A stretch of DNA of 61,254 nt from Lachnospiraceae bacterium (GTDB lineage Bacteria; Bacillota; Clostridia; Lachnospirales; Lachnospiraceae): positions 1 through 61,254 of the forward strand of contig CAJTGD010000034.1 in NCBI GenBank assembly GCA_910575475.1, given 5' to 3'. The first letter of the stretch is position 1. Every line of letters begins with the position of its first letter. The notes below the pieces were generated by a model that made no database searches, had not been told where the DNA came from, and worked only from the letters and a program-made list of their open reading frames with translations. A program made the translations under genes and the position numbers. This document shows, one piece after another, positions 8,577 to 18,329 of this stretch.

Positions 8577-9917
8577 TTAAAACCATGTATAGAAATGTAC
8601 GATCACAGACACGATGATGATAGACAGTATCATCCGTTCCACATAGATCAGGAATAAATCTTTTGCGGAATATTTCACAGCCGTATTGAAAAATACCGGC
8701 ATGGTCAAAGGAATGCTCACAATGCTCAGCACTGGCATGGAGCACAAAACAATCTTTGAGACCAGATTTTCTTCCATTGCCGCATATACCGCCGGCAACG
8801 AAGGAACCACCAGTGCAGCGGCAGCTCCTTTTCCCACCATCATCGGATCCGCACACCCGGAAATCAGCGCAAACGGATAAAACAGATATCCCGCCCATTC
8901 CAAGATCGGTGTGTAATAATTCAGCATCAGTCCCAGGATCACCATTCCGCAAGAGCTTCCGATCATATTGCACAATAGGGTTCCGGAATTTTTTACCATA
9001 CTGATACAGTTCTGGCGAAGACCCAATGCATTGCCGGCTTTTTTATATCCGGCATCCAGCATTCTTGTGATGAGTCCTGTCTCCTGATCCGCTTCCTCTT
9101 CCATTTCGTAGACCTGGCCGCCATATGTGCTTTCCGGCTTTCCGGCTGTTGGGTAAATCCTTACCATAACAATCGCAGTCAAGGCCAGTCCTGCCAGACA
9201 TGCGAAAAAATAGATTCCCCAGAACTCTGTAATTCCGCCCAGCTCGCTTAAGATCACCATAAAAGAAATCGCGGTGGTGGAAAAGCCGGTCCCCACAATA
9301 AATGCTTCCTTATAAGTGAATCTGCCGTCTTTATACAAATTGTCAACTGTTATGATCCCTACCGGAGCAGAGCCGAAAAAGGCAGATACCGTAATGACTG
9401 CTGCCCGCCCAGGCAGCTTGAACAACGGCCGGAGAATTGGTTTAAATAGAACCCCGACAGACTCCAGAAGCCCCCAGTCCAGTAAAAACGGCATAAAAAA
9501 TGGGGATATTCCTGTATAAAGCAGTGTGGGATATAACACCTGCTTCATAATGAACGGCATAAAACGTTCTTCCATGAGAAAAGACGGCGCCAGACCTAAA
9601 ATATACAGTATTATACAAACCGCGCCCATCAGAGACATGCATGTCATAAAGGTATTAAAAAATCCGTAAAAGCGTTTTTTCCCTTCTCTGACAATCAGAA
9701 GGACTCCTCCAACCGCAAAACCGCAGATCACATATTCTGAAGCACTTCCCAGAACTGCCGTGATGCAGTTTCCGAAATGAACCAGCCCAATCTGGCGTAC
9801 CCCGCCGATTTCCAGGGGGATCACAAAAATCAGAAGCCCGATCATGCTAAATCCCCAGAATTTTATCTTTGTCATCTTACAATATTTTTTCAGATCATGC
9901 TTCTTTCTTTTTTCCAT
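8577..9917 (-). CDS. YjiH-family/nucleoside-recognition (Gate) membrane transporter
   Basis: About 446 residues with ten or so hydrophobic segments, the FFGSAPVG and GTGFSTTAIS motifs and an acidic central loop (EMEEEADQE). This resembles the YjiH/Gate membrane proteins. The start at 9917 is chosen because GGAGG lies 7 bases before it; a longer frame starts at 9938. It sits between a CoA-transferase and a PucR-like regulator and likely imports the substrate or a counter-ion of the cluster. Transport direction and ligand are not visible in sequence. Confidence 0.75.
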   Translation of the reverse strand: MEKRKKHDLKKYCKMTKIKFWGFSMIGLLIFVIPLEIGGVRQIGLVHFGNCITAVLGSASEYVICGFAVGGVLLIVREGKKRFYGFFNTFMTCMSLMGAVCIILYILGLAPSFLMEERFMPFIMKQVLYPTLLYTGISPFFMPFLLDWGLLESVGVLFKPILRPLFKLPGRAAVITVSAFFGSAPVGIITVDNLYKDGRFTYKEAFIVGTGFSTTAISFMVILSELGGITEFWGIYFFACLAGLALTAIVMVRIYPTAGKPESTYGGQVYEMEEEADQETGLITRMLDAGYKKAGNALGLRQNCISMVKNSGTLLCNMIGSSCGMVILGLMLNYYTPILEWAGYLFYPFALISGCADPMMVGKGAAAALVVPSLPAVYAAMEENLVSKIVLCSMPVLSIVSIPLTMPVFFNTAVKYSAKDLFLIYVERMILSIIIVSVIVHFYTWF

Positions 9918-9953
9918 CTGACTTCCTCCATAAGACATAGAACAGAAGTATAT

Positions 9954-10814
9954 TCAGCCGCCTGAATTTTTACTATCTATCCATATCAAATACGCGGTAT
10001 GCAGCACATAATTACCATATGCCGATAAATAGTCAAAGCCTGTGATCTCCTTTATTTTCTGCAGACGGTACCGCAGTGTACTGATATGAATATGCAATTC
10101 GTCCGAAGCCGTTTTCAGCGAGCGCACTTTAAACAGGACATCCAGGCTCTCCCACAGCCCGCTCTCATACAGCTGATCTCTTTTAGTAACAGGTTCCACG
10201 ATATTTTTTATGATCCACTGGTATTCCTGTGTATTCCGGCTGCTTGCCAGCATCCCCTGCACAAGAAATGACCTGTAATCATAGACGTGTTTGTCAGGCC
10301 GGTAAATTTTTCCAAGATTTACCGCTGCCTGCGCCTGCAGATAACTCTGCGTCAAATCTGCCGGGTTGTCCTGGATCAAGCTGATCCCGATATCAATTGT
10401 ACCGGCATTTTTCAAAAATACACTGTTTTTGAATGCGATCATCCGGTCATACAGCTTTCCGTTTTTCGAAAAATAATCTTCTTTTGAAAATGTAACAAGG
10501 CACTTTAAAGCATGAGGATCTGCTTTCATCAGACAGTTGGGAAAGCAGTCTGGTATCTGTTTTCTGCAGTACTCCATAACAGACTGATCAGAACGTCCTG
10601 CTTTCCCTCTTTCAGCAGCCACTAAAATAAATGCATATAAGTCCGACAGTTCAAATCCTCCATAGCTTAAACGGTTTCTGATCAGCATTCTGTCCTTTGT
10701 ATCCTGAAAAAGCACTTCATCCAAAAGACACTTTTCTGACTCTGCTTTCATGCCAGAGTTCAATACCAGCGCTTCGGAATATTGAATTTCTATCTGTGAT
10801 ACCGTAAGTCCCAT
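9954..10814 (-). pseudogene. PucR/CdaR-type transcriptional regulator, N-terminus lost
   Basis: 286 codons that match only the C-terminal part of PucR/CdaR regulators: a GGDEF-like middle (about 30-185) and a terminal HTH_30 helix-turn-helix (TASDELHIHISTLRYRLQK). Family members have 400-550 residues with an N-terminal sensor domain, which is missing. The first codons lie inside the end of the enolase reading frame, in another frame, so a deletion appears to have joined the two genes near 10815-10830. A GGGAGGG stretch sits before ATG10814, so a truncated protein could still be made. It probably regulated this cluster. Confidence 0.7.
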
Positions 10815-11799
10815 ATTCCTGTACCCTCCCGCTTATTTCACAGGGAAGGCTGATCTGTTTAAATGCGGCAGCGAGCTGTACGCATGTTGCTGTACCAAGG
10901 TCAGATTCCAGCTGTGTACTGATCTGGCACGGCAGATTCGCGCTTTCCGCAAGATGAATAATTTTTGCGGAAAGTGTGATTCCTGTACGGGGCAGCTTAA
11001 TCCCGATACGGCTGACTGCGCCAAGCTGTATCTGCCGGTATACATCATTCACTGTGATCGTGCTCTCATCACTCAGTATCGGAATCGGCACTGCTTTTGC
11101 AAGCTCTACTCTCCCCTCATTATCCGTGGCCGGGAGCGGCTCTTCCACACAGGATATTACCCCTTCCAGCTCGCGCAGCACCTGAAACGCCTCTTCCCTG
11201 GAATATGCCATATTCACATCAATGTAAAGATTGGTTCCCTCCGGGCAGTTCTCTTTCATCTCTTTCAGCAGACGGATATCTTCGTCTATGTCGCCATTTC
11301 CGGTCTTGATTTTAAAGCTGCGGTAGCCTTCCGCTGTCTTTCGTATCACTTCATCGACCTGATCCTTATAATCGCCGTAGGTCCCTGCCATCGTCCATGA
11401 CAGCGGGATTTCCTTTCTGTACGGACCGCCCAGCATCTTGCAGATCGGAAGCCCGCAGAGTCTGCCGTTCAAGTCATATAACGCAATGTCGATCGCGCCC
11501 TTTGCCGTAGGATTCCATACCACAAAGTCCATTTTTTCCATGATCCTCTGAATATGGAAGGAATCTTCTCCTATCAGCATCGGTCCAAGGACATTTTTGA
11601 TCACATAATAGATAGACTCCTGTGTTTCTCCATAGATACCGATCCTCGGTGTTGCTTCTCCTACGCCATACGTGCCATCGTCAGCAGTAATTTTTACGAT
11701 CACATTGTTTGCGCCGGGCATATGTCCCGATTTCCAGTTGATCGAACCATTTGCAAATGGAATATTTACCGGTATTGTCTCTACATTTGCTATCTTCAT
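10717..11799 (-). pseudogene. Enolase-superfamily cycloisomerase/epimerase with replaced C-terminus
   Basis: The true start is ATG11799; upstream codons in the same frame belong to the damaged MFS gene. All muconate-cycloisomerase-subgroup catalytic residues are visible: K163-x-K165 (FKIKTG), D194 (YIDVN), E220 (VEEP), D244-E245 (LSDES) and K268 (GIKLP). After SLPCEISG (about 324) the family-typical end is absent, and about 36 unrelated residues follow that overlap the regulator gene. The end of the barrel cap is therefore lost. It would have catalysed a proton-abstraction step (cycloisomerisation, epimerisation or dehydration) on the pathway acid. The exact reaction cannot be read. Confidence 0.75.
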
Positions 11800-11804
11800 T
11801 TGTT

Positions 11805-12993
11805 TTACCCCATTCTTTCTTTTTTCAATAGTCTCATACACAGAAATCCAATGACTACGGCAGCTATAAATTTTTCCAAAACTCGTTGTTCCATAGATAT
11901 TGGCGAGCATGACTCCCGGTATTGCCATCTGCGCGGACATTACAATACTTCCTCCCGCATAGAAGGCCAAGATCTGCCAATAGCTGGTCGGATCTGCTGA
12001 AACCGCATAACAGACCGCTGCCAGGCCGCACGTAAATGTGATCAGCTTCACCGGTTCAATCCGGTCCATATAACGCATGAGAAAGGCAAGAAACGCAAGC
12101 CTGATCAGCTGCCGGACAGACAGAACAGTCGATACCGTTTCCATGGTGAAGCCTGCCTGAACAAACAGCAGAGAGCCCGGATTCATAATGTAGTTGGACA
12201 GGCACAGCGTCAGCGTGTGAAGCAGTACCAGCCCCCAAAACAGCGGGGTATGCAGAGCGGCAGTATATGTATAATGATTCTCTATGTAAGCGTTTTTATA
12301 TACTGTCGCCTTCCGTCCGTCTTTATCCGCCGAATTTTTTTCTTCCGTTTTCACTTCTGCCGGATCAACGCCGTCCGGATACTGCCCCACATCAGAGTGC
12401 TTATTAATAATGAAGAAAGAAAGCACAAGCCCTACTACACTTGCAGCTTCGAAAAAGTAATAGCCATATTTCCAGTTTCCTCCGGCAACAGAGCTGATCA
12501 GCCATGTAACAAGCGGAGCCGTCACCATACCTGCAAATACAGTGCCTGTATTCACGATCGCACCGCCTGTTCCTCTTCTTTTCAAAAGCCAGTTGCTGAC
12601 TATAGACTGTGTGGTCACAAATGACACGCACTGAAAAGAGAGGGCAAGTACAAATCCGTAATTCAGCAAAAACATCAACGAGCTCCCGGCCTGAAACTGT
12701 ACCAGAACAAAGCCGGACAATATGGCAAGGATGCTCCCTGCCATAAACAGTTTTTTCGGTCCAACCTTATCATTCAAGGTGCCCATGACCAGACCTCCGA
12801 TCGCTGCCACAATGGATGTGATCGTCCAGCCCATTCCATAAATGACCTGTGAAACCTGGTTATCCGGGCTTGCCATCATCAAGGTATTGGCAACTCCAGA
12901 AGCATTGCTCCCGAAATTTCCTGCAAAGGTCGTGATCAAAACCGCCAGGATCACCATTCTCCACCCCAAAAATTTCTTTTTAGAATCTTCCAT
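11805..12993 (-). pseudogene. MFS transporter (oxalate/formate antiporter-like), internal deletion
   Basis: Codons 1-375 form ten or so membrane segments of an MFS carrier (MGWTITSIVA, DKVGPKKL loop motif, IPGVMLANIYGTTSFGKIY). The frame then changes. The expected last helix (AAVVIGFLCMRLL) is present immediately afterwards in another frame, ending at TAA 11807-11805. The segment carrying about one helix is missing. Because the deletion is not a multiple of three, the main frame reads through into the enolase gene as an artificial fusion. It heads, with the enolase, the transport/conversion part of the catabolic cluster. Confidence 0.78.
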
Positions 12994-13005
12994 CCGTCTT
13001 CTCCT

Positions 13006-14193
13006 TTAGATTATTTTGTTATCCTGTAAGATACCGATCTCTTCCTCACTTATCTTCAGAACTTTTGAATATATTTCTTTGTTGTCCTGGCCTAAAACCG
13101 GAGAGCTTCCCTGTACCTCCGGCTGTGTCAGAGACATTTTTATCGGATTGTTGGTAATACGTACTTCACCCGCCGCAGGATGATGTATGGGCACAAACAT
13201 ATTGCGCTCTCTGCTGATGTTCGTGTCGTTTACCACCTGATCGATGGTATATACCGAACCGGCCGGTATGCCGGCACTGCGCATTTTTTCAACAATTTCC
13301 TCCGCAGAAAAATTCTTTGCCCACTCATCGATCAAAAGCTCCAGCTCCTTTCGGTGCTTTACGCGTTCTGCATTTTTTGCATACCTGGGATCTTCTGCAA
13401 GATCCGGTTTTTCCATGATCGCTGCCAGCCTGGGCCAAAGCCTGTCATTTCCTGCCGCAAAGATCACCGTACCGTCTTTTCCATGGCAGCTCCCTCCCGG
13501 CGCCGCTGCTTCGGTGCCGTTTCCCTGACGCGGCGGAACTCTGTTTTCTGATAAATATACCTGGTTCAGGCTTGCCAGAGCACTCACGGAAACATCCACC
13601 AGTGATATGTCTATCATCTGGCCTTTTCCGGTCCGGTTCCTGTAATTTAATGCCGCCAAAGCTCCCACTGCACCGTTGATCCCTGCAAGGATATCCGCAA
13701 TCGGCGCACCGCATCTGGCAGGTTCAGAATCCGCCCATCCGGTCACACTGCAGATGCCGCTCATAGCCTGCGCGATCGGGTCATATCCCGGCAGCTGGCT
13801 GTTTGCACCTGTTTGTCCGTAGCCTGAGATTGCTACATAGATCAGTCCTTCATTGTACTTTTTTAAGGTCTCATATCCTAACGACAGTCTGTCCATAACC
13901 CCGGGTCTGAAATTTTCTACCAGGATATCAGCCTCTTTTACTAATTTTAGAAAAAGCTCTCTGCCTGTTTTTAAGTTCATGGTAATTCCTTTTTTTCCGC
14001 GGTTAAAGTTCATATAATATGCACTTTCCCCATTTGAAAACGTTCTTAAAGATCTGGACTCATCCCCTTTTTCCGGTTCCTCTATCTTGATCACTTCCGC
14101 TCCCAGATCCGACAGGATCGCGGCGCAATGGGGGCCGGCAAGTACCCTGCTCAGATCCAGTACCCTGATTCCTTCCAATGCCTTCTCTTTCAT
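13006..14193 (-). CDS. CaiB/BaiF-type (type III) CoA-transferase, second copy
   Basis: 395 residues, full length, clearly paralogous to the protein at 7334-8545. It has GIRVLDLSRVLAGP at the N-terminus and the CGAPIAD block with catalytic Asp167, followed by ILAG. It starts 6 bp after the thiolase stop and ends 12 bp before the MFS start. Two CoA-transferases in one cluster suggest that two acids are activated, or a donor and an acceptor of different kinds. It appears undamaged, unlike its neighbours on both sides. Confidence 0.88.
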   Translation of the reverse strand: MKEKALEGIRVLDLSRVLAGPHCAAILSDLGAEVIKIEEPEKGDESRSLRTFSNGESAYYMNFNRGKKGITMNLKTGRELFLKLVKEADILVENFRPGVMDRLSLGYETLKKYNEGLIYVAISGYGQTGANSQLPGYDPIAQAMSGICSVTGWADSEPARCGAPIADILAGINGAVGALAALNYRNRTGKGQMIDISLVDVSVSALASLNQVYLSENRVPPRQGNGTEAAAPGGSCHGKDGTVIFAAGNDRLWPRLAAIMEKPDLAEDPRYAKNAERVKHRKELELLIDEWAKNFSAEEIVEKMRSAGIPAGSVYTIDQVVNDTNISRERNMFVPIHHPAAGEVRITNNPIKMSLTQPEVQGSSPVLGQDNKEIYSKVLKISEEEIGILQDNKII

Positions 14194-14199
14194 AAATCT

Positions 14200-15220
14200 C
14201 TACCCCCGTTCATTTCCTGCTATAAGCACCGCACTAACCTGCGGAGATCCCCCGAATGTATGAGAAAGGCCGATCCTGCAGCCTGGAACCTGCCTCCGGG
14301 GATCATCTACTCTGTTCTGAAGCTGTTTATAAATCTCATAAGTCATTCGGATCCCGCTTGCTCCGACCGGGTGGCCAAAACATTTCAATCCGCCGTCAAC
14401 GTTTACAGGCAGCCCTCCGCCCAATTCAAAAAAACCGGATTCAATGGCTAGTCCAGTCAAATCCCGGCCTGCTCTGGCTCAGTGTAGAATCCACCGCCAT
14501 TCCGTATCCTTTGATATAGATCGGCCGATCCGTGTATTTTTCCGCAATATCCGCCCTCGTAAGAATTGCGCACGCAGAGCCGTCACTATTTCCGCAGCAG
14601 TCAAATAGCCCCAGCGGATAGGCAATGATCGGAGCCTTTAAGACATCTTCCACGGTCAACTCCTTATGAAAATGTGCTTTTGGAGCAAATGTTCCATTAT
14701 GGTGATTTTTCACTGCTATTTTTGCCAGCAGTGCCTTCCCCTCCTCTGGAGAGATTCCATATTTTGCAAAATAGCGCGAAGCGATCATTGCAAAGGATCC
14801 AGGTCCTGTCCTTCGTGTTTCAAAGACCGGATTCCAGCCGCGTCCGACATCAAGCCCTCCGTAGCCTGTATCTTTCAGTTTCTCAGCGCCTACCGCCATC
14901 ACCACGTCGTATTCTCCGCTTGCTATAGCCAGAGCAGCCTGGATCAATGCCGCATGCCCTGACGCGCAGAAATTCTCATTGCGCATCATGGGAATCCCTG
15001 ACATTTTCAGCGTATCTGCAACCGGAGTCGCCCCGGTTCCTCCATTCGGCTGATTGCCTTCTCCAAAAAATACTGCCTGAATATCTTCCGGTTTCACATG
15101 AGCATCCTCAAATGCTTCACAGGACGCTTCTATAATAAGATCTGACAGGCCGCAGTCCCAGCGTTCTCCGAATTTTGAACATCCCATGCCTACGATCGCT
15201 ACTTTATCCTTTATAGACAT
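14200..15220 (-). pseudogene. SCP-x-like thiolase, internal deletion
   Basis: The N-terminal part (15220 to about 14450) has the nucleophile loop NENFCASGHAA with Cys85. The C-terminal part (from about 14455, in another frame) has GGLPVNVDGG, KCFGHPVGASG with its catalytic His, and a glycine-rich end. Between PGFDW and IESGFFELGG about 45-50 residues are missing, including the HDCFT-type His motif, and the reading frame breaks. Thiolases of this type cleave beta-ketoacyl-CoA and commonly need a DUF35 OB-fold partner, whose gene is adjacent. The enzyme should be inactive as read. Confidence 0.75.
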
Positions 15221-16349
15221 TCTTTTTCTCCCCCCTTACGAACAAGCCTGAATTTCCAATAATAGTTAACAAAATCACCAAGCTCATGCATTTTACGGAA
15301 GCTGGCCTCCAACGGCATTCCAATTACGAGATCAGATTCCTGAAAATCGGTGATCAAGAGGTATATCCTCGTTCCCTCTCTGTCTTCGGCTACTGCCTGG
15401 CCGATCACAGGATCGTCGCTGCGCCCTGCCAGCCTGTCAATAGAGTATGTGAATAATCTAAATTCCCGGTCATAGAGACGGATTTCTTCAAATTCATCTT
15501 TTGAATGGCAGCTATAGCAAATTCTGTTGATCGGAAACATGATCTGTCCGCATTTTTTGCATCTGCTTCCATGAAGAGACAGGATACTTTTCTGTTCCCT
15601 CCAGTAGTTTGAGCCAGATGGATTGATCTTGTATGGTTCCCCAGGCTCTGCTTCCAGCAATCCCCGAAATGACAGGAAACGCGGATAGCCTTTTAACTCC
15701 TGCCTGGAATCCAGATATTTCTGAAGCTGTTTTTTTTCATCGTTTCTATTTTCTCAGTTACTTTTAATAAAATCGCATCTGCTCCGCTGCCATAGGATGT
15801 CCAGAGGATCCATTCCCCTGGACCGGCATTTTCCAACGCCGCTGCTAAAAGCAGAGCAGGCTGTGCAGTTCCGCAGTCGCCGACCTGCATCAGAAGCGAA
15901 TCCTGCACCTGCTCCGGCGCGAATCCTGCCGCTTTGGCCGCAGAAAGCTGTTCTTTCACATTTGATGTCGGCAGAATTACCCTGGAGATATCATTTGGGC
16001 ACAGGTTCCGGCTTGACATGACTGCTTTCATCGCTTCAACCAGTGCATAGGTATATCCTTTGCTCCTTACAAACCTGCTTTCACCGGTACGCACATAATC
16101 ATCTTTTCTATTCCTCCATGCATCATGAATCTCCACATTTACAGTTTCCCAGGCTTCGATAGATGCAGCTACATTTTCCGATCCGATCACAACGGCCTCC
16201 GCCGCCATTGTCACACTGTCTTCATCTGCATTGCACAGACTCCGCACCCCGCGTGCTGCTCTTGCATCCCACTGTGCCGCGATCGTCTCACGTTTTATAT
16301 AGTAGTAAGGAATATAAATCCCTGTTCCTGCAATGCCGACCTCCATCAC
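15211..16349 (-). pseudogene. HMG-CoA-synthase-like protein fused to zinc-ribbon OB-fold (DUF35), deleted and frameshifted
   Basis: The N-terminus (GIAGTGIYIPYYYIKRETIA) is HMG-CoA-synthase-like. After about residue 52 it jumps directly to VVIGSENVAAS, so about 120 residues with the catalytic Cys are missing. Near 15735 an A8 run (minus strand) shifts the frame: the open frame ends RNIWIPGRS, while the -1 frame continues KQLQKYLDS... into a four-Cys zinc ribbon (CKKCG, CYSC) and an OB-fold ending near 15211. In the family these parts form one polypeptide, so this was one gene. It overlaps the thiolase start by 10 bp, and the hydrolase end overlaps its first codons. Confidence 0.72.
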
Positions 16350-17620
16350 CGTTCCTCCTGTTCCATGGATTCAATAAATTCGTCTATTGCTTCACTGACT
16401 GCCTCGGGATTCTCAACTGCAATAAAATGTCCATATCCTTCATACAGCTTCATACTTTTGTTTTTACAGTTAACCAGTCTGTCCATGCTTCCCTGAGCCA
16501 TCTCCGGCGTATATGCCTGGTCGTCGATTCCTTCAATGATCAGTACCGGACATGTGATCTGATCCATTTTACCGCTCACATTGAAGGTGCCTGTTTCTGT
16601 CAGATCTCCCTGCTTGATCTTTCCAATCTCACACAGCACTCCCCAATTGATAAAGTCCACCCTGTCCTGGCTGGTCTTTGTCCCGATCAGAGATTCTGTA
16701 AATTCGTAGTGTGAATGCTGCGGACAGACATAGGGGTGGAAAAGCAGTTCCCGGACATTGCCCATGCCGTCCTCTGTATTATCATTTCCCTGCATACAGA
16801 CAATGCCGCGCACCGGATGCTCCTGCGCAATGTGATAGGTAATGCCTCCCGCCATGGAGCATCCGATCACGATCGGATCTTCCACGCCCAGCGCCTGAAT
16901 GCAGTCCCATATCCATTTTCCATATTCTACATAATCACTGATCACCTGGTTTCCCGGCAGAGGCCAGCTTTTTCCATGCCCCGGCATATCAATGGAATAT
17001 AGCAGATATTTGTCTTTCAAAAGCTCCATCAGATCGTGATACTGGCGGTTTTCCCGCCCTGCTGTATGCAGGCATATCAGCACTGCTCTGTCTTTTGGTC
17101 CGTCATTGGTCTCGAAATAGATCTTCACTCCGTTGATCCGCTTGTAAAATCCCCGGATCAACACATCTCCGTCAGCCGGAACCGGTTGAGACTCATCTCG
17201 CTTTGGCAGGTCTGATCCCGGCATTACACCGTCTCTTATATACGAATACAAGCGGCCCGCCTGTGCCAGCGCATTATTATTTTGTCTGTAACGGATACTT
17301 TCACCAATAGTCCGGAAATCTTCCAAACTTCCGCTCTGGCGGATCTGGTAGCAGACAACAGACAGACTTCGGCGGCATTCAGACCACATGTCCCACCCTT
17401 TTTTTGTTCCTGCCAGTCCAATATCGATTCCTTTTTCCGGGATGCCTTCTTCTGTATGAGTAACCACGCCCTGTTCCAGATAGATGGTTCCTGACTCCTG
17501 ATCCTCCGTAAATGTCATGCTTCCGGTAAAAAATTTTCCATAATACGCTTGCCGAAATTCTTCTCCGTATATTCCATTGATATATTCTTTTAGTTTTTCT
17601 ATTTTTTCTTTTACTGTCAT
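16346..17620 (-). CDS. Alpha/beta hydrolase with N-terminal extension
   Basis: 424 residues from ATG17620, chosen because GGAGG lies 6 bases before it; a TTG-initiated frame starts at 17626. Residues 1-160 are an unrecognised extension. From about 165 on there is an alpha/beta hydrolase fold with oxyanion LHTAGREN, nucleophile elbow GCSMAG, an acid in GIDDQAY and a His in GYGHFIAVE. It is the promoter-proximal gene of the catabolic cluster and looks intact. It probably hydrolyses an ester, a CoA thioester or a ring-cleavage (C-C) product. Which of these cannot be decided. Confidence 0.82.
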   Translation of the reverse strand: MTVKEKIEKLKEYINGIYGEEFRQAYYGKFFTGSMTFTEDQESGTIYLEQGVVTHTEEGIPEKGIDIGLAGTKKGWDMWSECRRSLSVVCYQIRQSGSLEDFRTIGESIRYRQNNNALAQAGRLYSYIRDGVMPGSDLPKRDESQPVPADGDVLIRGFYKRINGVKIYFETNDGPKDRAVLICLHTAGRENRQYHDLMELLKDKYLLYSIDMPGHGKSWPLPGNQVISDYVEYGKWIWDCIQALGVEDPIVIGCSMAGGITYHIAQEHPVRGIVCMQGNDNTEDGMGNVRELLFHPYVCPQHSHYEFTESLIGTKTSQDRVDFINWGVLCEIGKIKQGDLTETGTFNVSGKMDQITCPVLIIEGIDDQAYTPEMAQGSMDRLVNCKNKSMKLYEGYGHFIAVENPEAVSEAIDEFIESMEQEER

Positions 17621-17817
17621 TTTCAACCTCCGGAATCATTTTGTGTATACACTTTGATTGGTTTTACTTATATTTGTTTCAGAAATTTCTTTTTTGTACA
17701 TATTGAGTATACCATTTCCAAAAATCACTGCATATTCTACGATAGCTTTAAATTATCATGCCGGTCTCCTATGAAAGTAGGATGGTGCTTTTATGCATAT
17801 CCTGACTCCGGAATTGT

Positions 17818-18015
17818 TTCTAACTGTACGGTTGCAATTCGGGATCTCAGTTTTATGCAATTTGTTGCAATAAAACTGAGATTATGGATTAGCAACCTAC
17901 GCATAAATGAGCAAAATGCGGCTGCATCAGCAGACGCAAAAGTGCGATAGCACGGATTTTGCGAATGGATGCGCAGGTTGGATGATCTTTAGATCATCCA
18001 ACCGTACAGTTAGAA
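17818..18015. repeat. 198-bp nested palindromic element with 17-bp perfect terminal inverted repeats
   Basis: TTCTAACTGTACGGTTG (17818-17834) is exactly complementary to 17999-18015. Inside lie a 39-base hairpin (17844-17882), a 12-base stem with one mismatch (17893-17904 with 17969-17980), a 10-base stem (17911-17920 with 17953-17962) capped by two 4-bp hairpins (CTGC/GCAG, GTGC/GCAC), and a perfect 13-bp hairpin (17976-18003). Several arms share the CAACC/GGTTG block, so alternative folds compete. There is no open reading frame. It is MITE-like, or a structured RNA; the sequence alone does not decide. Confidence 0.75.
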
Positions 18016-18096
18016 TTATTTTCCTGTTCTGCCAGATGCGATCAGTCATATTTCATAATAGTCTTTAAAGCAAAAACGTAAGCCAAGAATAGCACT

Positions 18097-18184
18097 GCCT
18101 GTGTTCCCTCACAGGCTCCGATTTTCCCAAATCCCCCCGGAGCGGGAATCTGGAAAATCTGCTTGTAGGGGGAAGTTTCCCCCT
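18097..18184 (+). other. Candidate oriT region
   Basis: Three short inverted repeats precede the mobilisation gene: GCCTGTG/CACAGGC (18097-18116), GATTTTCC/GGAAAATC (18120-18159) and the near-symmetric AGGGGGAAGTTTCCCCCT (18167-18184). Repeats of this kind upstream of mobC are usual for transfer origins of Firmicute mobilisable elements. The nick site is not identifiable. The rest of 18016-18329 shows no gene. Confidence 0.45.
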
Positions 18185-18329
18185 GGCCCCTCTGCGCTCA
18201 AAAATCATAAAATCTCCTGCCTGGATTTCTGATTTTTTTCACTGTTTTTTTGCACGAACAACCCCCGCAGCAGGATTGAAGATTGTGTAAAATCTTTTCA
18301 AAAATCCAGCCGCAGAAAGGAGATAAAAA

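Noticed and set aside
10717..12993. A genuine MFS-enolase fusion protein
   Set aside because: The missing last transport helix is present in another frame just before the enolase ATG, and the enolase has its own ribosome site. The fusion therefore comes from a frame-changing deletion.
7334..14193. Bile-acid (bai) operon, suggested by two CaiB/BaiF proteins
   Set aside because: No BaiB, BaiCD, BaiE, BaiA or BaiG-like genes are nearby. The accompanying enolase and thiolase do not belong to that pathway.
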